46,811 bases of DNA, taken from NCBI RefSeq assembly GCF_002154725.1, contig NZ_MTAW01000096.1, positions 1 through 46,811 of the forward strand. The letters run 5' to 3'. Position 1 is the stretch's first letter; each line of letters opens with the position of its first letter. Both the position numbers and the translations under genes were made by a program. The notes beneath the pieces are model-generated. The model was given only the letters and a program-made list of their open reading frames with translations. It did no database searches and was not told the origin of the DNA. This DNA comes from Nostoc sp. 106C. Its GTDB lineage: Bacteria > Cyanobacteriota > Cyanobacteriia > Cyanobacteriales > Nostocaceae. Below are positions 9,523-18,102 of this stretch, piece by piece.

Positions 9523-10368
9523 ATGAATTCTGATCTACATAGCGTAGAAAGCTGGAGCTGGCATGGCAAACTGAATTTAGTCTATGCCGATCGCCTAAAT
9601 ACCACCCAGCTAATTTACAACCACCAGCAAGCACCGCTAAAGGTACAGCGTCCGTTTTATCCAGAAGGTGAAAGAGTCTGTCATAGCGTAATTCTACATA
9701 CGGCTGGGGGAGTAGTAGGAGGCGATTGCTTGTCTCTCAATTTCCACCTTCAACCCCACGCACAAGCTTTAATCACTACAGCCGCAGCCAGTAAGATATA
9801 CCGCAGCAACGGACAGCAAGCTAGACAAACCATAGACATAAAAGTTGATGCTGGCGCTTGTTTAGAGTGGTTACCCCAAGAAACAATTCTGTTTAACGGT
9901 GCGATTTATCGGCAAGATTTACGGGTAGAATTAGCAACCGAAGCCAGGTGGTTAGGCTGGGAAATTACGCGATTAGGGCGCAGTGCTAGAGGAGAGAAGT
10001 TTTTGCAAGGAGAATGGCGATCGCATACCGAAATTTGGCAGCAAGGTGTTCCTTTGTGGATCGATCGCCAATATTTACCGGGTAGCGAAGAGGTTTTCCA
10101 CAGTCCCCACGGCTTGGCTGGACAACCAATAGTGGGTAGTTTAGTTTGGGTTGGTAATCCGGTTGACTCAGAAATCGTAGAAAAAGCACGCAGTTTGTGG
10201 CATGGTGCAGGACAGGCGGGAGTGACACTGTTACAACATGGACTTTTATGTAGATATCGCGGTGCTTCGTCATCTGAGGTGAGAAACTGGTTTACGTCTG
10301 TTTGGCAGATGCTACGGGTTGAGTTTTTGAGTCGTGGTAGCTGTGTACCTAGAGTTTGGCTGGTTTGA
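9523..10368 (+). CDS. ureD: Urease accessory protein UreD (UreH)
   Basis: 281 residues with the conserved blocks HSVILHTAGGVVGGDCL, ITTAAASKIYRS, CLEWLPQETILFNGA and LGRSARGE. UreD is the scaffold that binds apo-urease and, with UreF and UreG, delivers nickel to the active site. It heads a ureD-ureA-ureB run; ureA follows after 39 bases that contain a CACAGAGG-type repeat. ureE, ureF and ureG are absent from the window, so the nickel-loading set must be completed elsewhere. Confidence 0.95.
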   Translation: MNSDLHSVESWSWHGKLNLVYADRLNTTQLIYNHQQAPLKVQRPFYPEGERVCHSVILHTAGGVVGGDCLSLNFHLQPHAQALITTAAASKIYRSNGQQARQTIDIKVDAGACLEWLPQETILFNGAIYRQDLRVELATEARWLGWEITRLGRSARGEKFLQGEWRSHTEIWQQGVPLWIDRQYLPGSEEVFHSPHGLAGQPIVGSLVWVGNPVDSEIVEKARSLWHGAGQAGVTLLQHGLLCRYRGASSSEVRNWFTSVWQMLRVEFLSRGSCVPRVWLV

Positions 10369-10370
10369 TT

Positions 10371-10400
10371 AAACCACAGAGGCGCAGAGAACACAGAGGA
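10371..10400. repeat. CACAGAGGCGCAGAG-type dispersed repeat
   Basis: The ureD-ureA spacer reads AACCACAGAGGCGCAGAG followed by AACACAGAGGAGG, an internally repetitive motif found in many cyanobacterial spacers. Here its GAGGAGG end also supplies the ribosome binding site of ureA. Related tracts lie at 13834-13873, 19354-19396 and 25672-25722. Confidence 0.6.
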
Positions 10401-10407
10401 GGAAAAA

Positions 10408-10710
10408 ATGCAACTTACGCCGCAGGAAAAAGATAAGTTGTTGATTTTTACTGCTGCTTTATTAGCAGAAAGACGTAAGGAAAGAGGTTTGAAATTAAAT
10501 TATCCCGAAGCAGTTGCTTATATTTCTGCTGCGATTTTAGAAGGCACGAGAGATGGGCAAACTGTCGCAGAATTGATGAGTTATGGCACAACTTTGTTAA
10601 CGCGAGATGATGTGATGGAAGGTGTGCCAGAAATGGTACATGAAGTGCAGGTGGAAGCAACTTTTCCTGATGGAACAAAGTTGGTGACTGTGCATAATCC
10701 CATTCGTTAA
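10408..10710 (+). CDS. ureA: Urease gamma subunit
   Basis: 100 residues, the usual size. It begins [27 protein letters not shown] and has the conserved [21 protein letters not shown] and [21 protein letters not shown]. UreA is the smallest of the three structural subunits of the (alpha-beta-gamma)3 nickel enzyme that hydrolyses urea to ammonia and carbamate. It has a strong Shine-Dalgarno, GAGGAGG. ureB follows 18 bases later. Confidence 0.98.
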   Translation: MQLTPQEKDKLLIFTAALLAERRKERGLKLNYPEAVAYISAAILEGTRDGQTVAELMSYGTTLLTRDDVMEGVPEMVHEVQVEATFPDGTKLVTVHNPIR

Positions 10711-10728
10711 TTTGGAAATGAGTAACGT

Positions 10729-11034
10729 ATGATTCCAGGGGAAATTATCACACCAGCAGGAGAAATTGAATTAAATGCTGGTCGTCAAACTATAAAATTA
10801 CAAGTGGCAAATACAGGCGATCGCCCGATACAAGTGGGTTCACATTTCCATTTTTTTGAAGTTAACTCTGCCTTAAACTTTGACAGAGAACAAGCGCGAG
10901 GAATGCGCCTCGATATTCCCGCAGGTACAGCAGTTCGCTTTGAACCAGGCGATGAAAAAGAAATTACTCTCGTCGCCCTTGTTGGTACTCGTCAAGTCTA
11001 CGGCTTCAACGCCAAAATTAACGGAAACCTCTAA
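10729..11034 (+). CDS. ureB: Urease beta subunit
   Basis: 101 residues with the family core [35 protein letters not shown] and [21 protein letters not shown]. It forms the structural beta subunit that packs against UreC. Unlike the usual ureDABC run, the next gene downstream is an oppositely oriented xisI, and ureC starts only 818 bases later. Confidence 0.98.
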   Translation: MIPGEIITPAGEIELNAGRQTIKLQVANTGDRPIQVGSHFHFFEVNSALNFDREQARGMRLDIPAGTAVRFEPGDEKEITLVALVGTRQVYGFNAKINGNL

Positions 11035-11103
11035 AAGCTTCTGCTTCCTTATATGCTTAAAAAAGCATAGAAATAATTGAAATTACGAAGTAAAATTCCT
11101 CTG

Positions 11104-11433
11104 TTAGCTGGCAAATTCAGTGAATTGACGCATGAAAGGAGAATAAAAAGCCAAAACAATATCTTCTTTTGGTACACCCATTTCGAGTAATTGGGTAGCA
11201 ATACTGCTTTCGGTTCCATCATGATGAATCCAGATTTTCCCGTCTTTTATATCAAGATGCAAACTACATCCATGTGTTCGACGATCATTCCGCCAGCCTG
11301 TATGCAGTAAGAGGTAGTGATCTCGTTCAGTATCCAGAATAGCTTGAGTTTCAATTTCCGATTGTGGCGATCGCCTCTGTGCCCGTTCTAGAATTAGCTG
11401 TTGTATAATTTGACGATATTTTTCTATATCCAT
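11104..11433 (-). CDS. xisI: XisI family protein (fdxN element excision controlling factor)
   Basis: 109 residues: MDIEKYRQIIQQLILERAQ, then the family core DTERDHYLLLHTGW and HLDIKDGKIWIHHDGTE, and LLEMGVPKEDIVLAFYSP. In Anabaena, XisH and XisI are needed with the recombinase XisF for excision of the fdxN element during heterocyst development. Homologues are scattered in cyanobacterial genomes as XisH-XisI pairs, often far from any such element, and their biochemical role is unknown. Its partner xisH, upstream and overlapping by 10 bases, is truncated here. The pair lies antisense between ureB and ureC. Confidence 0.9.
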   Translation of the reverse strand: MDIEKYRQIIQQLILERAQRRSPQSEIETQAILDTERDHYLLLHTGWRNDRRTHGCSLHLDIKDGKIWIHHDGTESSIATQLLEMGVPKEDIVLAFYSPFMRQFTEFAS

Positions 11434-11618
11434 TGAACTAAAACCTCCAGTTTTTCATCATAAATGAGTAAGCAAATTTTCATTCGCTCAACCATTGATC
11501 GCACAAAGCGACGCTGAAAAAATGAGTTGTAAATGGACTTAGGTACTGCTAGATAAAGCTTTCGTTCTGGTTCAAACTCTTCTAGGGCAAATTGATAGTT
11601 GATGAATTGTCCTAGGGC
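11424..11618 (-). pseudogene. xisH: xisH remnant (C-terminal third)
   Basis: On the minus strand from GCC at 11616-11618 the frame reads ALGQFINYQFALEEFEPERK, LYLAVPKSIYNSFF and IYDEKLEVLVQWI to TAG 11424-11426. This is the C-terminal part of XisH, a predicted restriction-nuclease-fold protein. The codon just before it is TAA, and no start exists, so the N-terminal half has been deleted. The stop overlaps the ATG of xisI by 10 bases, which preserves the ancestral xisHI arrangement. Confidence 0.8.
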
Positions 11619-11682
11619 TTAGCTTGAGTTTTTCTGATGGAGAAAGCTTGCGAGCTATGGGAATTAACTCTGCTAGGGTCAT
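11572..11682 (-). pseudogene. N-terminal fragment of a small antitoxin-like gene
   Basis: ATG 11680-11682, preceded by GGAGG, opens a short frame MTLAELIPIARKLSPSEKLKLS. This resembles the N-terminus of small cyanobacterial proteins encoded ahead of PIN/RelE-type toxins. After about 21 codons it runs into the xisH remnant in the wrong frame and stops at 11572. It appears to be the product of a deletion joining two loci. Confidence 0.5.
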
Positions 11683-11852
11683 TCTGTTTAAGCCTCCAAG
11701 AACGCTCATTTATAGCATAAACCTCTTTCATTAATATTTATTTCCCTAAATTAAACATCATCGTAAAAATAAAGCTATACAAAAATTTTTACTTTAGTTG
11801 CCTCAGGTTGCTGAAAAATATTTAAATCAACACCATCACCAGGAGTTGCATT
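11683..11852 (+). promoter_or_regulatory. Probable ureC promoter region
   Basis: AT-rich leader ahead of ureC, with a good ribosome binding site (CCAGGAG, nine bases before ATG 11853). Since ureB and ureC are separated by antisense genes, ureC probably needs its own promoter here. I see no confident NtcA site (GTA-N8-TAC). Confidence 0.4.
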
Positions 11853-13568
11853 ATGCCTTACAGAATGGATCGCCGTGCTTATGCGGAAACCTATGGTCCG
11901 ACAGTAGGCGATCGCGTCCGACTTGCTGATACAGAATTATTTATTGAAGTAGAACAAGACTTCACCACCTACGGCGATGAAGTGAAATTTGGTGGTGGTA
12001 AAGTCATCAGAGATGGGATGGGACAATCCCCTATTTCTAATGCTGATGGTGCTGTAGATTTAGTAATTACTAATGCTTTAATTCTTGATTGGTGGGGTGT
12101 AGTTAAAGCTGATATTGGTATTAAAGACGGCAAGATATTTAAAATTGGGAAAGCCGGCAATCCTTATATTCAAAATAATGTAGATATTATTATTGGTCCA
12201 GGAACCGAAGCCTTAGCTGGAGAAGGGATGATTCTCACGGCTGGCGGTATCGATAGCCATATTCATTTTATTTGCCCTCAACAAATTGAAGTGGCGATCG
12301 CCTCCGGAGTTACTACGATGATTGGCGGTGGTACAGGCCCAGCTACGGGTACAAACGCCACCACCTGCACCCCAGGTCCTTGGAATATGTACCGGATGTT
12401 GCAAGCTGCTGATGCGTTTCCTGTGAACTTAGGGTTTTTAGGTAAAGGTAACGCCAGCCAACCCCAAGGACTTGTTGAACAAGTACAAGCCGGTGCAATG
12501 GGGTTAAAGCTGCATGAAGACTGGGGAACCACACCCGCAACTATTGACACCTGTCTTAGCGTTGCCGATGAGTATGATGTACAGGTGGCAATTCACACCG
12601 ACACTCTCAACGAAGCCGGATTTGTCGAAGATACGATCGCAGCTTTTAAAAATCGTGCCATCCACACATACCACACCGAAGGCGCAGGCGGTGGACACGC
12701 ACCAGATATTATCAAAGTTTGTGGCGAGGCGAATGTTCTCCCATCTTCCACCAATCCCACACGCCCTTACACCCTCAACACCTTAGACGAACACCTGGAT
12801 ATGCTGATGGTATGCCATCATCTCGATCCAGCGATCGCCGAAGATGTCGCCTTTGCTGAGTCTCGTATCCGTCGAGAAACCATCGCCGCCGAAGATATTT
12901 TGCACGACTTAGGCGCGTTTAGCATGATTTCTTCCGATTCCCAAGCGATGGGGCGGGTAGGGGAAGTAATAATTCGCACTTGGCAGACATCTCACAAAAT
13001 GAAGGTGCAACGGGGAATCCTTAACCCGCAAGACCAAGAGCAAAGAGCAGATAATTTTCGAGCTAAAAGATATGTTGCCAAGTACACCATTAACCCAGCA
13101 ATTACCCACGGAATAGCCCAGTATGTCGGGTCAGTAGAAGAAGGGAAACTTGCAGATTTGTGTTTGTGGCGACCGGCATTTTTTGGTGTGAAGCCAGAGA
13201 TAGTAATTAAAGGCGGGTTGATCGCATGGTCGCAAATGGGCGACGCTAACGCCAGTATTCCCACACCGCAACCAGTGCATATGCGACCGATGTTCGGCAG
13301 TTTTGGTGGTGCGCGTCACGCCACATCGTTAACTTTTGTTTCTCAAGCGGCTTTAGAAAGGGAGATTCCCAGCCAGTTAGGTTTGCGAAAATCAGCCGTA
13401 GCAGTTTCCGGGACACGCCAAATAAGTAAACGAGATTTGAAACTGAATGATGCGCTACCTCATATTGAAGTAGATTCAGAAACCTATGAAGTCAGAGCTG
13501 ATGGCGAATTGTTGATTTGTGAACCTGCAACAGTTTTACCAATGGCGCAAAGATACTTTTTGTTTTAA
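11853..13568 (+). CDS. ureC: Urease alpha subunit (catalytic)
   Basis: 571 residues, full length. Nickel ligands and catalytic residues are all present: His136 and His138 in DSHIHF, the carbamylated Lys219 in GLKLHEDWG, His248 (VAIHTD), His274 ([15 protein letters not shown]), the flap region VCHHLD, and the Asp in [13 protein letters not shown]. The enzyme hydrolyses urea to ammonia and carbamate in the cytosol. It is displaced from ureDAB by an antisense xisHI remnant. Downstream there is no ureE/F/G but a broken Rpn-type gene, so the accessory genes have been moved or lost. Confidence 0.98.
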   Translation: MPYRMDRRAYAETYGPTVGDRVRLADTELFIEVEQDFTTYGDEVKFGGGKVIRDGMGQSPISNADGAVDLVITNALILDWWGVVKADIGIKDGKIFKIGKAGNPYIQNNVDIIIGPGTEALAGEGMILTAGGIDSHIHFICPQQIEVAIASGVTTMIGGGTGPATGTNATTCTPGPWNMYRMLQAADAFPVNLGFLGKGNASQPQGLVEQVQAGAMGLKLHEDWGTTPATIDTCLSVADEYDVQVAIHTDTLNEAGFVEDTIAAFKNRAIHTYHTEGAGGGHAPDIIKVCGEANVLPSSTNPTRPYTLNTLDEHLDMLMVCHHLDPAIAEDVAFAESRIRRETIAAEDILHDLGAFSMISSDSQAMGRVGEVIIRTWQTSHKMKVQRGILNPQDQEQRADNFRAKRYVAKYTINPAITHGIAQYVGSVEEGKLADLCLWRPAFFGVKPEIVIKGGLIAWSQMGDANASIPTPQPVHMRPMFGSFGGARHATSLTFVSQAALEREIPSQLGLRKSAVAVSGTRQISKRDLKLNDALPHIEVDSETYEVRADGELLICEPATVLPMAQRYFLF

Positions 13569-13571
13569 TCC

Positions 13572-13748
13572 ATGACCGAGCAATCTACCGATTACGATAG
13601 TCCTTGGAAAGAAATCATTGAGCTATATTTTCCCCGCTTTCTAGAATTCTTTTTCACCCTAGCTTACGCCGCGATCGACTGGACACGACCGTATGAATTT
13701 CTGGACACAGAACTGCAACAGCTAGAAGGGGATGTCGCGTCAGCTTAG
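13572..13748 (+). pseudogene. Rpn/DUF4351-type nuclease, N-terminal fragment
   Basis: ATG 13572 opens 58 codons, MTEQSTDYDSPWKEIIELYF, FFTLAYAAIDWTRPYEFLDTELQQLEGD, ending at TAG 13746. This is the N-terminus of the PD-(D/E)XK Rpn/DUF4351 family (often YDSPWKxIIExYF...IDWxRxYEFLDxELQ). In another frame bases 13741-13807 continue with SLEIPTAKLLDYEQT-stop-ETLEQT, a later part of the same protein, so about 80 residues are deleted between. The rest of the gene is at 13912-14382. Confidence 0.75.
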
Positions 13749-13806
13749 AGATTCCCACAGCTAAGTTATTGGACTATGAACAAACATAGGAAACTCTAGA
13801 GCAAAC

Positions 13807-13909
13807 TAAGCTAATAATCATTAAAATTGCATCTCCGCGTCTCCCTTTCTCCGCGTCGCCGCGTCTTTCTGAGGCTAAGGATTCTGCAACTTAAAGGCGG
13901 GTTAGCTTA
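13807..13909. mobile_element. 103-bp palindrome-ended insertion (MITE-like)
   Basis: TAAGCTAA at 13807-13814 and its exact reverse complement TTAGCTTA at 13902-13909 bound a 103-bp segment inside the Rpn/DUF4351 relic. Removing it restores the family reading GAG CAA ACC AAC CCC (E-Q-T-N-P-F-G) exactly, so the insertion boundary can be placed to the base. Inside is a CTCCGCGTCTCC/CCGCGTCGCCGCGTC tract like those dispersed in other cyanobacterial spacers. It carries no open frame. No target duplication longer than one or two bases is seen. Confidence 0.65.
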
Positions 13910-13911
13910 CC

Positions 13912-14382
13912 AACCCCTTTGGGATAATTGTGATGGCGCATCTCAAAACCAAAGCGACGCAACGCAACCCAGAAAGTCGGCTACAGTGGAAACTAAGCCT
14001 AGTCAGACGACTCTTTGAAAGAGGATATAGCCGGGAAGATATTCAAGAACTATTCCGGTTTATCGACTGGGTGATGGTTTTACCAAAAGAATTGGCAAGT
14101 AGTTTCAAAACAGAAGTGAGAAATTACGAAGAGGTAAATAGAATGCGGTACGTAACGAGTATTGAACGATTAGCAAAAGAAGAAGGGATTGTGGAAAATG
14201 CTAGAGAAAGCGTGATTGAAGTTTTAGAAACACGGTTTGGAGAAGTGCCAAGTGCTATTGTGGAAGCTATTAATCGTATAGCAGAAGCATCGGTACTGAA
14301 AACACTTCATAAAAGAGCGATCGCAATTCCTTCCACAGCCGAATTTAAGCAAGTTTTGGATAGTATTACCTCAGGGGAATAA
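13912..14382 (+). pseudogene. Rpn/DUF4351-type nuclease, C-terminal fragment
   Basis: The frame NPFGIIVMAHLKTKATQRNP continues LQWKLSLVRRLFERGYSREDIQELFRFIDWVMVLP, the middle and C-terminal part of transposase-associated Rpn/DUF4351 proteins. It then runs through a helical tail ending KQVLDSITSGE. An ATG at 13930 could start a 150-residue product, but the PD-(D/E)XK catalytic half is missing. The family in E. coli (RpnA-E) promotes RecA-independent recombination; in cyanobacteria copies are numerous and often decayed. Confidence 0.75.
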
Positions 14383-14436
14383 ATGCGTAGACACGAAGGG
14401 CTTGCCGCTAGGCATCGCTCTGATGTATTAACATAA

Positions 14437-14520
14437 CAAGCCGATGTATTGGCATCACAGACTGATGCATTAACATTGCAAGCCGATGTATTGGCATCAC
14501 AGACTGATGCATTAACATTG
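14437..14520. repeat. 42-bp tandem repeat, two exact copies plus a degenerate one
   Basis: Bases 14437-14478 and 14479-14520 are identical 42-mers (starting CAAGCCGATGTATTGGCATC). A degenerate partial copy precedes them (about 14410-14436) and the first bases of another follow at 14521. The period is a multiple of three; in one frame it reads the 14-residue unit ADVLASQTDALTLQ, which suggests the tail of a former repeat-containing coding sequence. Confidence 0.8.
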
Positions 14521-14582
14521 CAAGATGTTGCGTTTTATGGATTTTATCCAATTAAACAGCGTTTTAAGGTTGATGGATAAAT

Positions 14583-14721
14583 GATCGCCTATTTTGTGGT
14601 GAGAGTAAGATGTCTTCGACAAGCCGCTGCGCGTCTACGCAATTTCTTCCACAGCCGAATTTCAGCAACTCTTAGATAATCTCACTGCTGGAGAATAAGC
14701 GATCGCCTATTTTGTGGTGAG
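14583..14721. repeat. 21-bp direct repeat flanking a duplicated tail
   Basis: The same 21 bases (GATCGCCTATTTTGTGGTGA plus G) occur at 14583-14603 and 14701-14721. Each follows a stop codon of an Rpn-like tail or repeat, consistent with a segmental duplication of a gene 3' end. Confidence 0.65.
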
Positions 14722-15330
14722 GGTGCGATCACAATGCTGGAAACACTACTCTCCCAAATTCTCAATAAGTCTGTGGAAATTATCTTTGGGCTATTGCTGG
14801 AAAGATTTTGGGCTTGGGTGCTGTAAAGATAAAAACTTCCAACGCCTGAACCAATTCCTGAAAATGCAGGTTCTCGCACTCTATCTCAATTGGATTTTGC
14901 TCAAAATACCTCTAAAATATCTACCTGAATCAGCACAAGATAATAATTCAAAAATTAGTGGTTAGTATCGAAGAGGTAGGGCATGACACAGCATCAAACC
15001 TTTCCTTAGTTGATAAGCTAAACCTATCTCTATGCTCTACTTCAAAATTGGCAGAACTACTCTCTGTATGCATTTGCTTATTAAAACTACTGCGTCTTGC
15101 TTACGATATATTGAATTGATAGCAATTTAGTTTTTAAAATTAACCAATCATGATTCAATTAATTAGTAATTATTTTGCTAATAAAAATTAGCAAATTGAA
15201 ATTAATATAAAATTCAACAATTGATTTAAGTTTTTAGGTAAATAATGTTTAGTCAAGGGAGGTTATCTAAAATTCATATAATTACAGCTAAGATTACAAA
15301 AATTAAATTTTACCTACACCAGGTCGGTAC

Positions 15331-16476
15331 ATGAATTCGCAAACTTCTCGCTCTGACAAAATTTTGGTTGTAGATGATTCTCCAGATAATGTGTTTTTAA
15401 TCAAAACTATTTTGGAGGAAGAAGGCTACACAATTAGCACAGCAGAAAACGGGGCTTCGGCATTAGCACAACTAGAAGCCTCTCCTTGTGACTTGGTATT
15501 GCTGGATCTGATGATGCCAGGAATGGATGGTTACGAAGTTACTAGGCGTATTCGTAGCAATGCTTCAATGCAGCAATTTATCCCTATATTGCTGATTACT
15601 GCTCACGATGCACCCAATGTTGCTAAAGGATTAGATTTAGGTGCTGATGATTTTATCCGTAAGCCTGTAACAGTGGATGAATTGCTAGCGCGGGTGCGAT
15701 CGCTTTTGCGCTTAAAACACAGTATCGATGAACGTGATGAAATTGCTCGCCAACGCGAAGATTTTGTCTCCCGCCTCACCCACGATTTACGCACCCCCCT
15801 AGTAGCCGCAGATCGCGTACTGATGCTGTTTCAGGAAGGTGCTTTGGGAGCCTTATCTCCGCAAATACAGGAGGTAATTGCGATTATGGCACGTAGCAAT
15901 AATAACTTGCTTGCGATGGTAAATACCTTATTGGAAGTCTACCGCTTTGAAGCTGGTCGCAAAACCTTGGCGTTTCAACCAGTGAATCTCCGCCAACTAC
16001 TAGATGAAGTAGTAGGAGAATTGATGCCTTTAGCTGAAGCAAAATCACTATCAATGAATTTGGTAGTTGCAGATGAGACAAACATTAGTAACATAATGGG
16101 CGATCGCTTAGAATTACATCGCTTATTTACTAACCTTATAGGTAATGCAATTAAATTTACTGATTCTGGCTCAGTAAATGTCCGTCTCTCTTCTAAACTT
16201 GAGAGCGGCAAAAGTTATGAATTTAACACTTCCGAAAATTCCGCCTCTAGTGACTACATTATCATTGAGGTAGAAGACACAGGCCCCGGTATTCCAGACG
16301 AAGAACAAGCCACTTTGTTTGAACGATTTCGCCAAGGAAGCCACAAGAGTTCTGGTAGTGGCTTAGGACTTTACCTTTCCCGTCGAATTGTCGAGGCTCA
16401 TGAAGGTATTATCCTCGTCAAATCTGAGGTTGGTAAAGGTAGTGTATTCATTGTCATGCTACCTGTTAAATCATAA
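15331..16476 (+). CDS. Hybrid response regulator-histidine kinase
   Basis: 381 residues in the order receiver - short coiled linker - HisKA - HATPase. The receiver has acidic pocket Asp15/16, phospho-Asp59 in LVLLDLMMPGMDG, and Lys111 in DFIRKPV. The H-box is SRLTHDLRTPL with phospho-His151. The ATPase domain shows LFTNLIGNAIKFTDSG (N), VEDTGPGIP (G1), LFERFRQG (F) and GSGLGLYLSRRIV (G2). It has no membrane segment, so it is a cytosolic kinase whose activity is probably set by phosphorylation of its own receiver. A cognate output regulator is not adjacent. The start ATG 15331 gives MNSQTSRSDKILVVDDS and sits after a long AT-rich leader. Confidence 0.92.
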   Translation: MNSQTSRSDKILVVDDSPDNVFLIKTILEEEGYTISTAENGASALAQLEASPCDLVLLDLMMPGMDGYEVTRRIRSNASMQQFIPILLITAHDAPNVAKGLDLGADDFIRKPVTVDELLARVRSLLRLKHSIDERDEIARQREDFVSRLTHDLRTPLVAADRVLMLFQEGALGALSPQIQEVIAIMARSNNNLLAMVNTLLEVYRFEAGRKTLAFQPVNLRQLLDEVVGELMPLAEAKSLSMNLVVADETNISNIMGDRLELHRLFTNLIGNAIKFTDSGSVNVRLSSKLESGKSYEFNTSENSASSDYIIIEVEDTGPGIPDEEQATLFERFRQGSHKSSGSGLGLYLSRRIVEAHEGIILVKSEVGKGSVFIVMLPVKS

Positions 16477-16613
16477 AACAATGATGATTTAGACCGCTTA
16501 AATTGATGACAATTAGACTGTAAGTGAACATAAACTTTGTCTTACACCAAAAATCCTAAGCAGAACATCAAACATTCATTCTGATAAAATGAGCTATTTT
16601 AGCAATAAAAAAT

Positions 16614-17996
16614 ATGATTACTGAATTATCTTTTTCTCCTGCTGATATTATTCGCAAACAGCGTGATTTTTTTCAGACTGGTAAGACTAAAGACGTTGCT
16701 TTTCGGATTGCACAATTAAAAATTCTTAAGCAGGCAATTCTAGAGAATGAACAAGCCATTGTTCAGGCATTGAGAGCAGATTTACATAAACCAGAATTTG
16801 AAACTTACGCTACAGAGATTTTTGTAATTAAGGAAATTGATTACGCCATCAAAAATATCAAAAATTGGACGAAACCCAAAAAAGCCCCAGTTACCATTGA
16901 CTTTTTTCAATACTCAGCAAGAATTTATCCTGAACCTTTAGGAGTTGCTTTAATTATTGGCCCTTGGAATTATCCATTTAACTTAATTATCTCACCATTA
17001 ATCGGTGCGATCGCCGCAGGCAATTGTACAATCCTGAAACCTTCAGAACTTGCACCTCATACGTCTAGTCTGCTGGCTGAGATGATTGTTAAATATTTCG
17101 AACCAGCATATATTGCCTTGGTAGAAGGTGGTGTAGAAACCAGCCAAAAGCTATTAGCAGAAAAATTTGACTATATCTTTTTTACTGGTGGTACCAATGT
17201 CGGGAAAATTGTCATGGAAGCAGCGGCAAAATACCTCACACCAGTTACTTTGGAATTAGGTGGTAAAAGTCCTTGTATTGTAGATACTGAAATTAATCTA
17301 GAGCACACAGTAAAGCGAATTACTTGGGGCAAATTTCTAAATGCTGGTCAAACTTGTATTGCTCCTGACTATATTTTAGTTGATAAAAAAATTAAAACAA
17401 ATTTAGTAGATGGTCTCAAAAAATGTATTAAAGAATTTTATGGAGATAGCCCTGCTAGTAGTCCTGATTATGCCAGGATTATCTCTCAAAAACACTTTGA
17501 TAGATTAGCGAGCCTGATCAACAATGGTGAAGTTATCATTGGTGGTGAAACTAACCCTGAAGAGCGTTATATTTCCCCAACCGTGATTGATAACATCTCC
17601 TTGGATGCTGCGATTATGCAGGAGGAAATTTTTGGACCGATTTTGCCAATAATTGAATATAGCGACATTAAAGAAGCGATCGCCTTAATTAATTCTCGAC
17701 CAAAACCCCTGGCTTTATACTTATTTACTCAAAATAAAAACCTACAAAAGCTAGTTTTGCAGGAAACTTCATCTGGTGGAGTTTGTATCAACGATACAGT
17801 GATGCATTGTGGTGTGCCATCTTTACCATTTGGTGGTGTAGGTGATAGTGGTGTTGGTAGCTATCACGGTAAAGCGAGTTTTGATACTTTTTCCCATAGC
17901 AAAAGTGTCTTGCAAAACTCCTTCTTATTAGACTTAAAATGGCGTTACGCTCCATATCAAGGGAAATTAGCTTTTCTCAAGCGACTTCTTGGTTAA
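16614..17996 (+). CDS. Aldehyde dehydrogenase, class 3-like (AldE type)
   Basis: 460 residues. Conserved features are the ARIYPEPLGVALIIGPWNYPF substrate-side loop with catalytic Asn, KPSELAPHTS, the NAD-binding FTGGTNVGKIVMEAAA, the catalytic Glu in TLELGGKSP, the nucleophilic Cys in NAGQTCIAPDY, and EEIFGPILP. The short form with a hydrophobic C-terminus (SFLLDLKWRYAPY) fits the fatty aldehyde dehydrogenases of cyanobacteria (Synechocystis slr0091/AldE), which oxidise long-chain aldehydes to acids using NAD(P)+. It stands alone between the sensor kinase and a convergent molybdoprotein gene. Assignment to AldE rests on memory of the family. Confidence 0.9.
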   Translation: MITELSFSPADIIRKQRDFFQTGKTKDVAFRIAQLKILKQAILENEQAIVQALRADLHKPEFETYATEIFVIKEIDYAIKNIKNWTKPKKAPVTIDFFQYSARIYPEPLGVALIIGPWNYPFNLIISPLIGAIAAGNCTILKPSELAPHTSSLLAEMIVKYFEPAYIALVEGGVETSQKLLAEKFDYIFFTGGTNVGKIVMEAAAKYLTPVTLELGGKSPCIVDTEINLEHTVKRITWGKFLNAGQTCIAPDYILVDKKIKTNLVDGLKKCIKEFYGDSPASSPDYARIISQKHFDRLASLINNGEVIIGGETNPEERYISPTVIDNISLDAAIMQEEIFGPILPIIEYSDIKEAIALINSRPKPLALYLFTQNKNLQKLVLQETSSGGVCINDTVMHCGVPSLPFGGVGDSGVGSYHGKASFDTFSHSKSVLQNSFLLDLKWRYAPYQGKLAFLKRLLG

Positions 17997-18073
17997 TAGT
18001 CTGCAAAGGTAGGCTTTGTATCTCTAGCCTTAGGCTTCTAGCTTGAGGGCGATAAGCTTAAACCCGTTTCTTA

Positions 18074-18087
18074 ATTACCAATTACCA
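18074..18087. repeat. Heptamer tandem repeat ATTACCA x2
   Basis: Two adjacent ATTACCA units, followed by the related ATTAGTA, between two convergent genes. Same kind of short heptameric repeat as at 4901 and 34751. Confidence 0.5.
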
Positions 18088-18102
18088 ATTAGTAATTAAT
18101 TG

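Larger units (their letters stand above)
14383..15330. other. Decayed spacer: tandem repeats and tail duplications
   Basis: Nearly 950 bases without an intact gene. It contains 42-bp tandem repeats (14437-14520), a second copy of an Rpn-type C-terminal tail (14639-14698, S-S-T-A-E-F-Q-Q-L-L-D-N-L-T-A-G-E), a 21-bp direct repeat (14583-14603, 14701-14721), and a 30-codon frame from ATG 14734 (MLETLLSQILNKSVEIIFGL) of unknown meaning. The last 300 bases are very AT-rich and must hold the promoter of the downstream sensor kinase. Confidence 0.6.

Noticed and set aside
11762-11800. NtcA binding site upstream of ureC
   Set aside because: The GTA and TAC half-sites there are 12 bases apart rather than the required eight.
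14437-14520. Possible CRISPR array
   Set aside because: The 42-bp units are directly adjacent and identical along their whole length, with no unique spacers and no cas genes.
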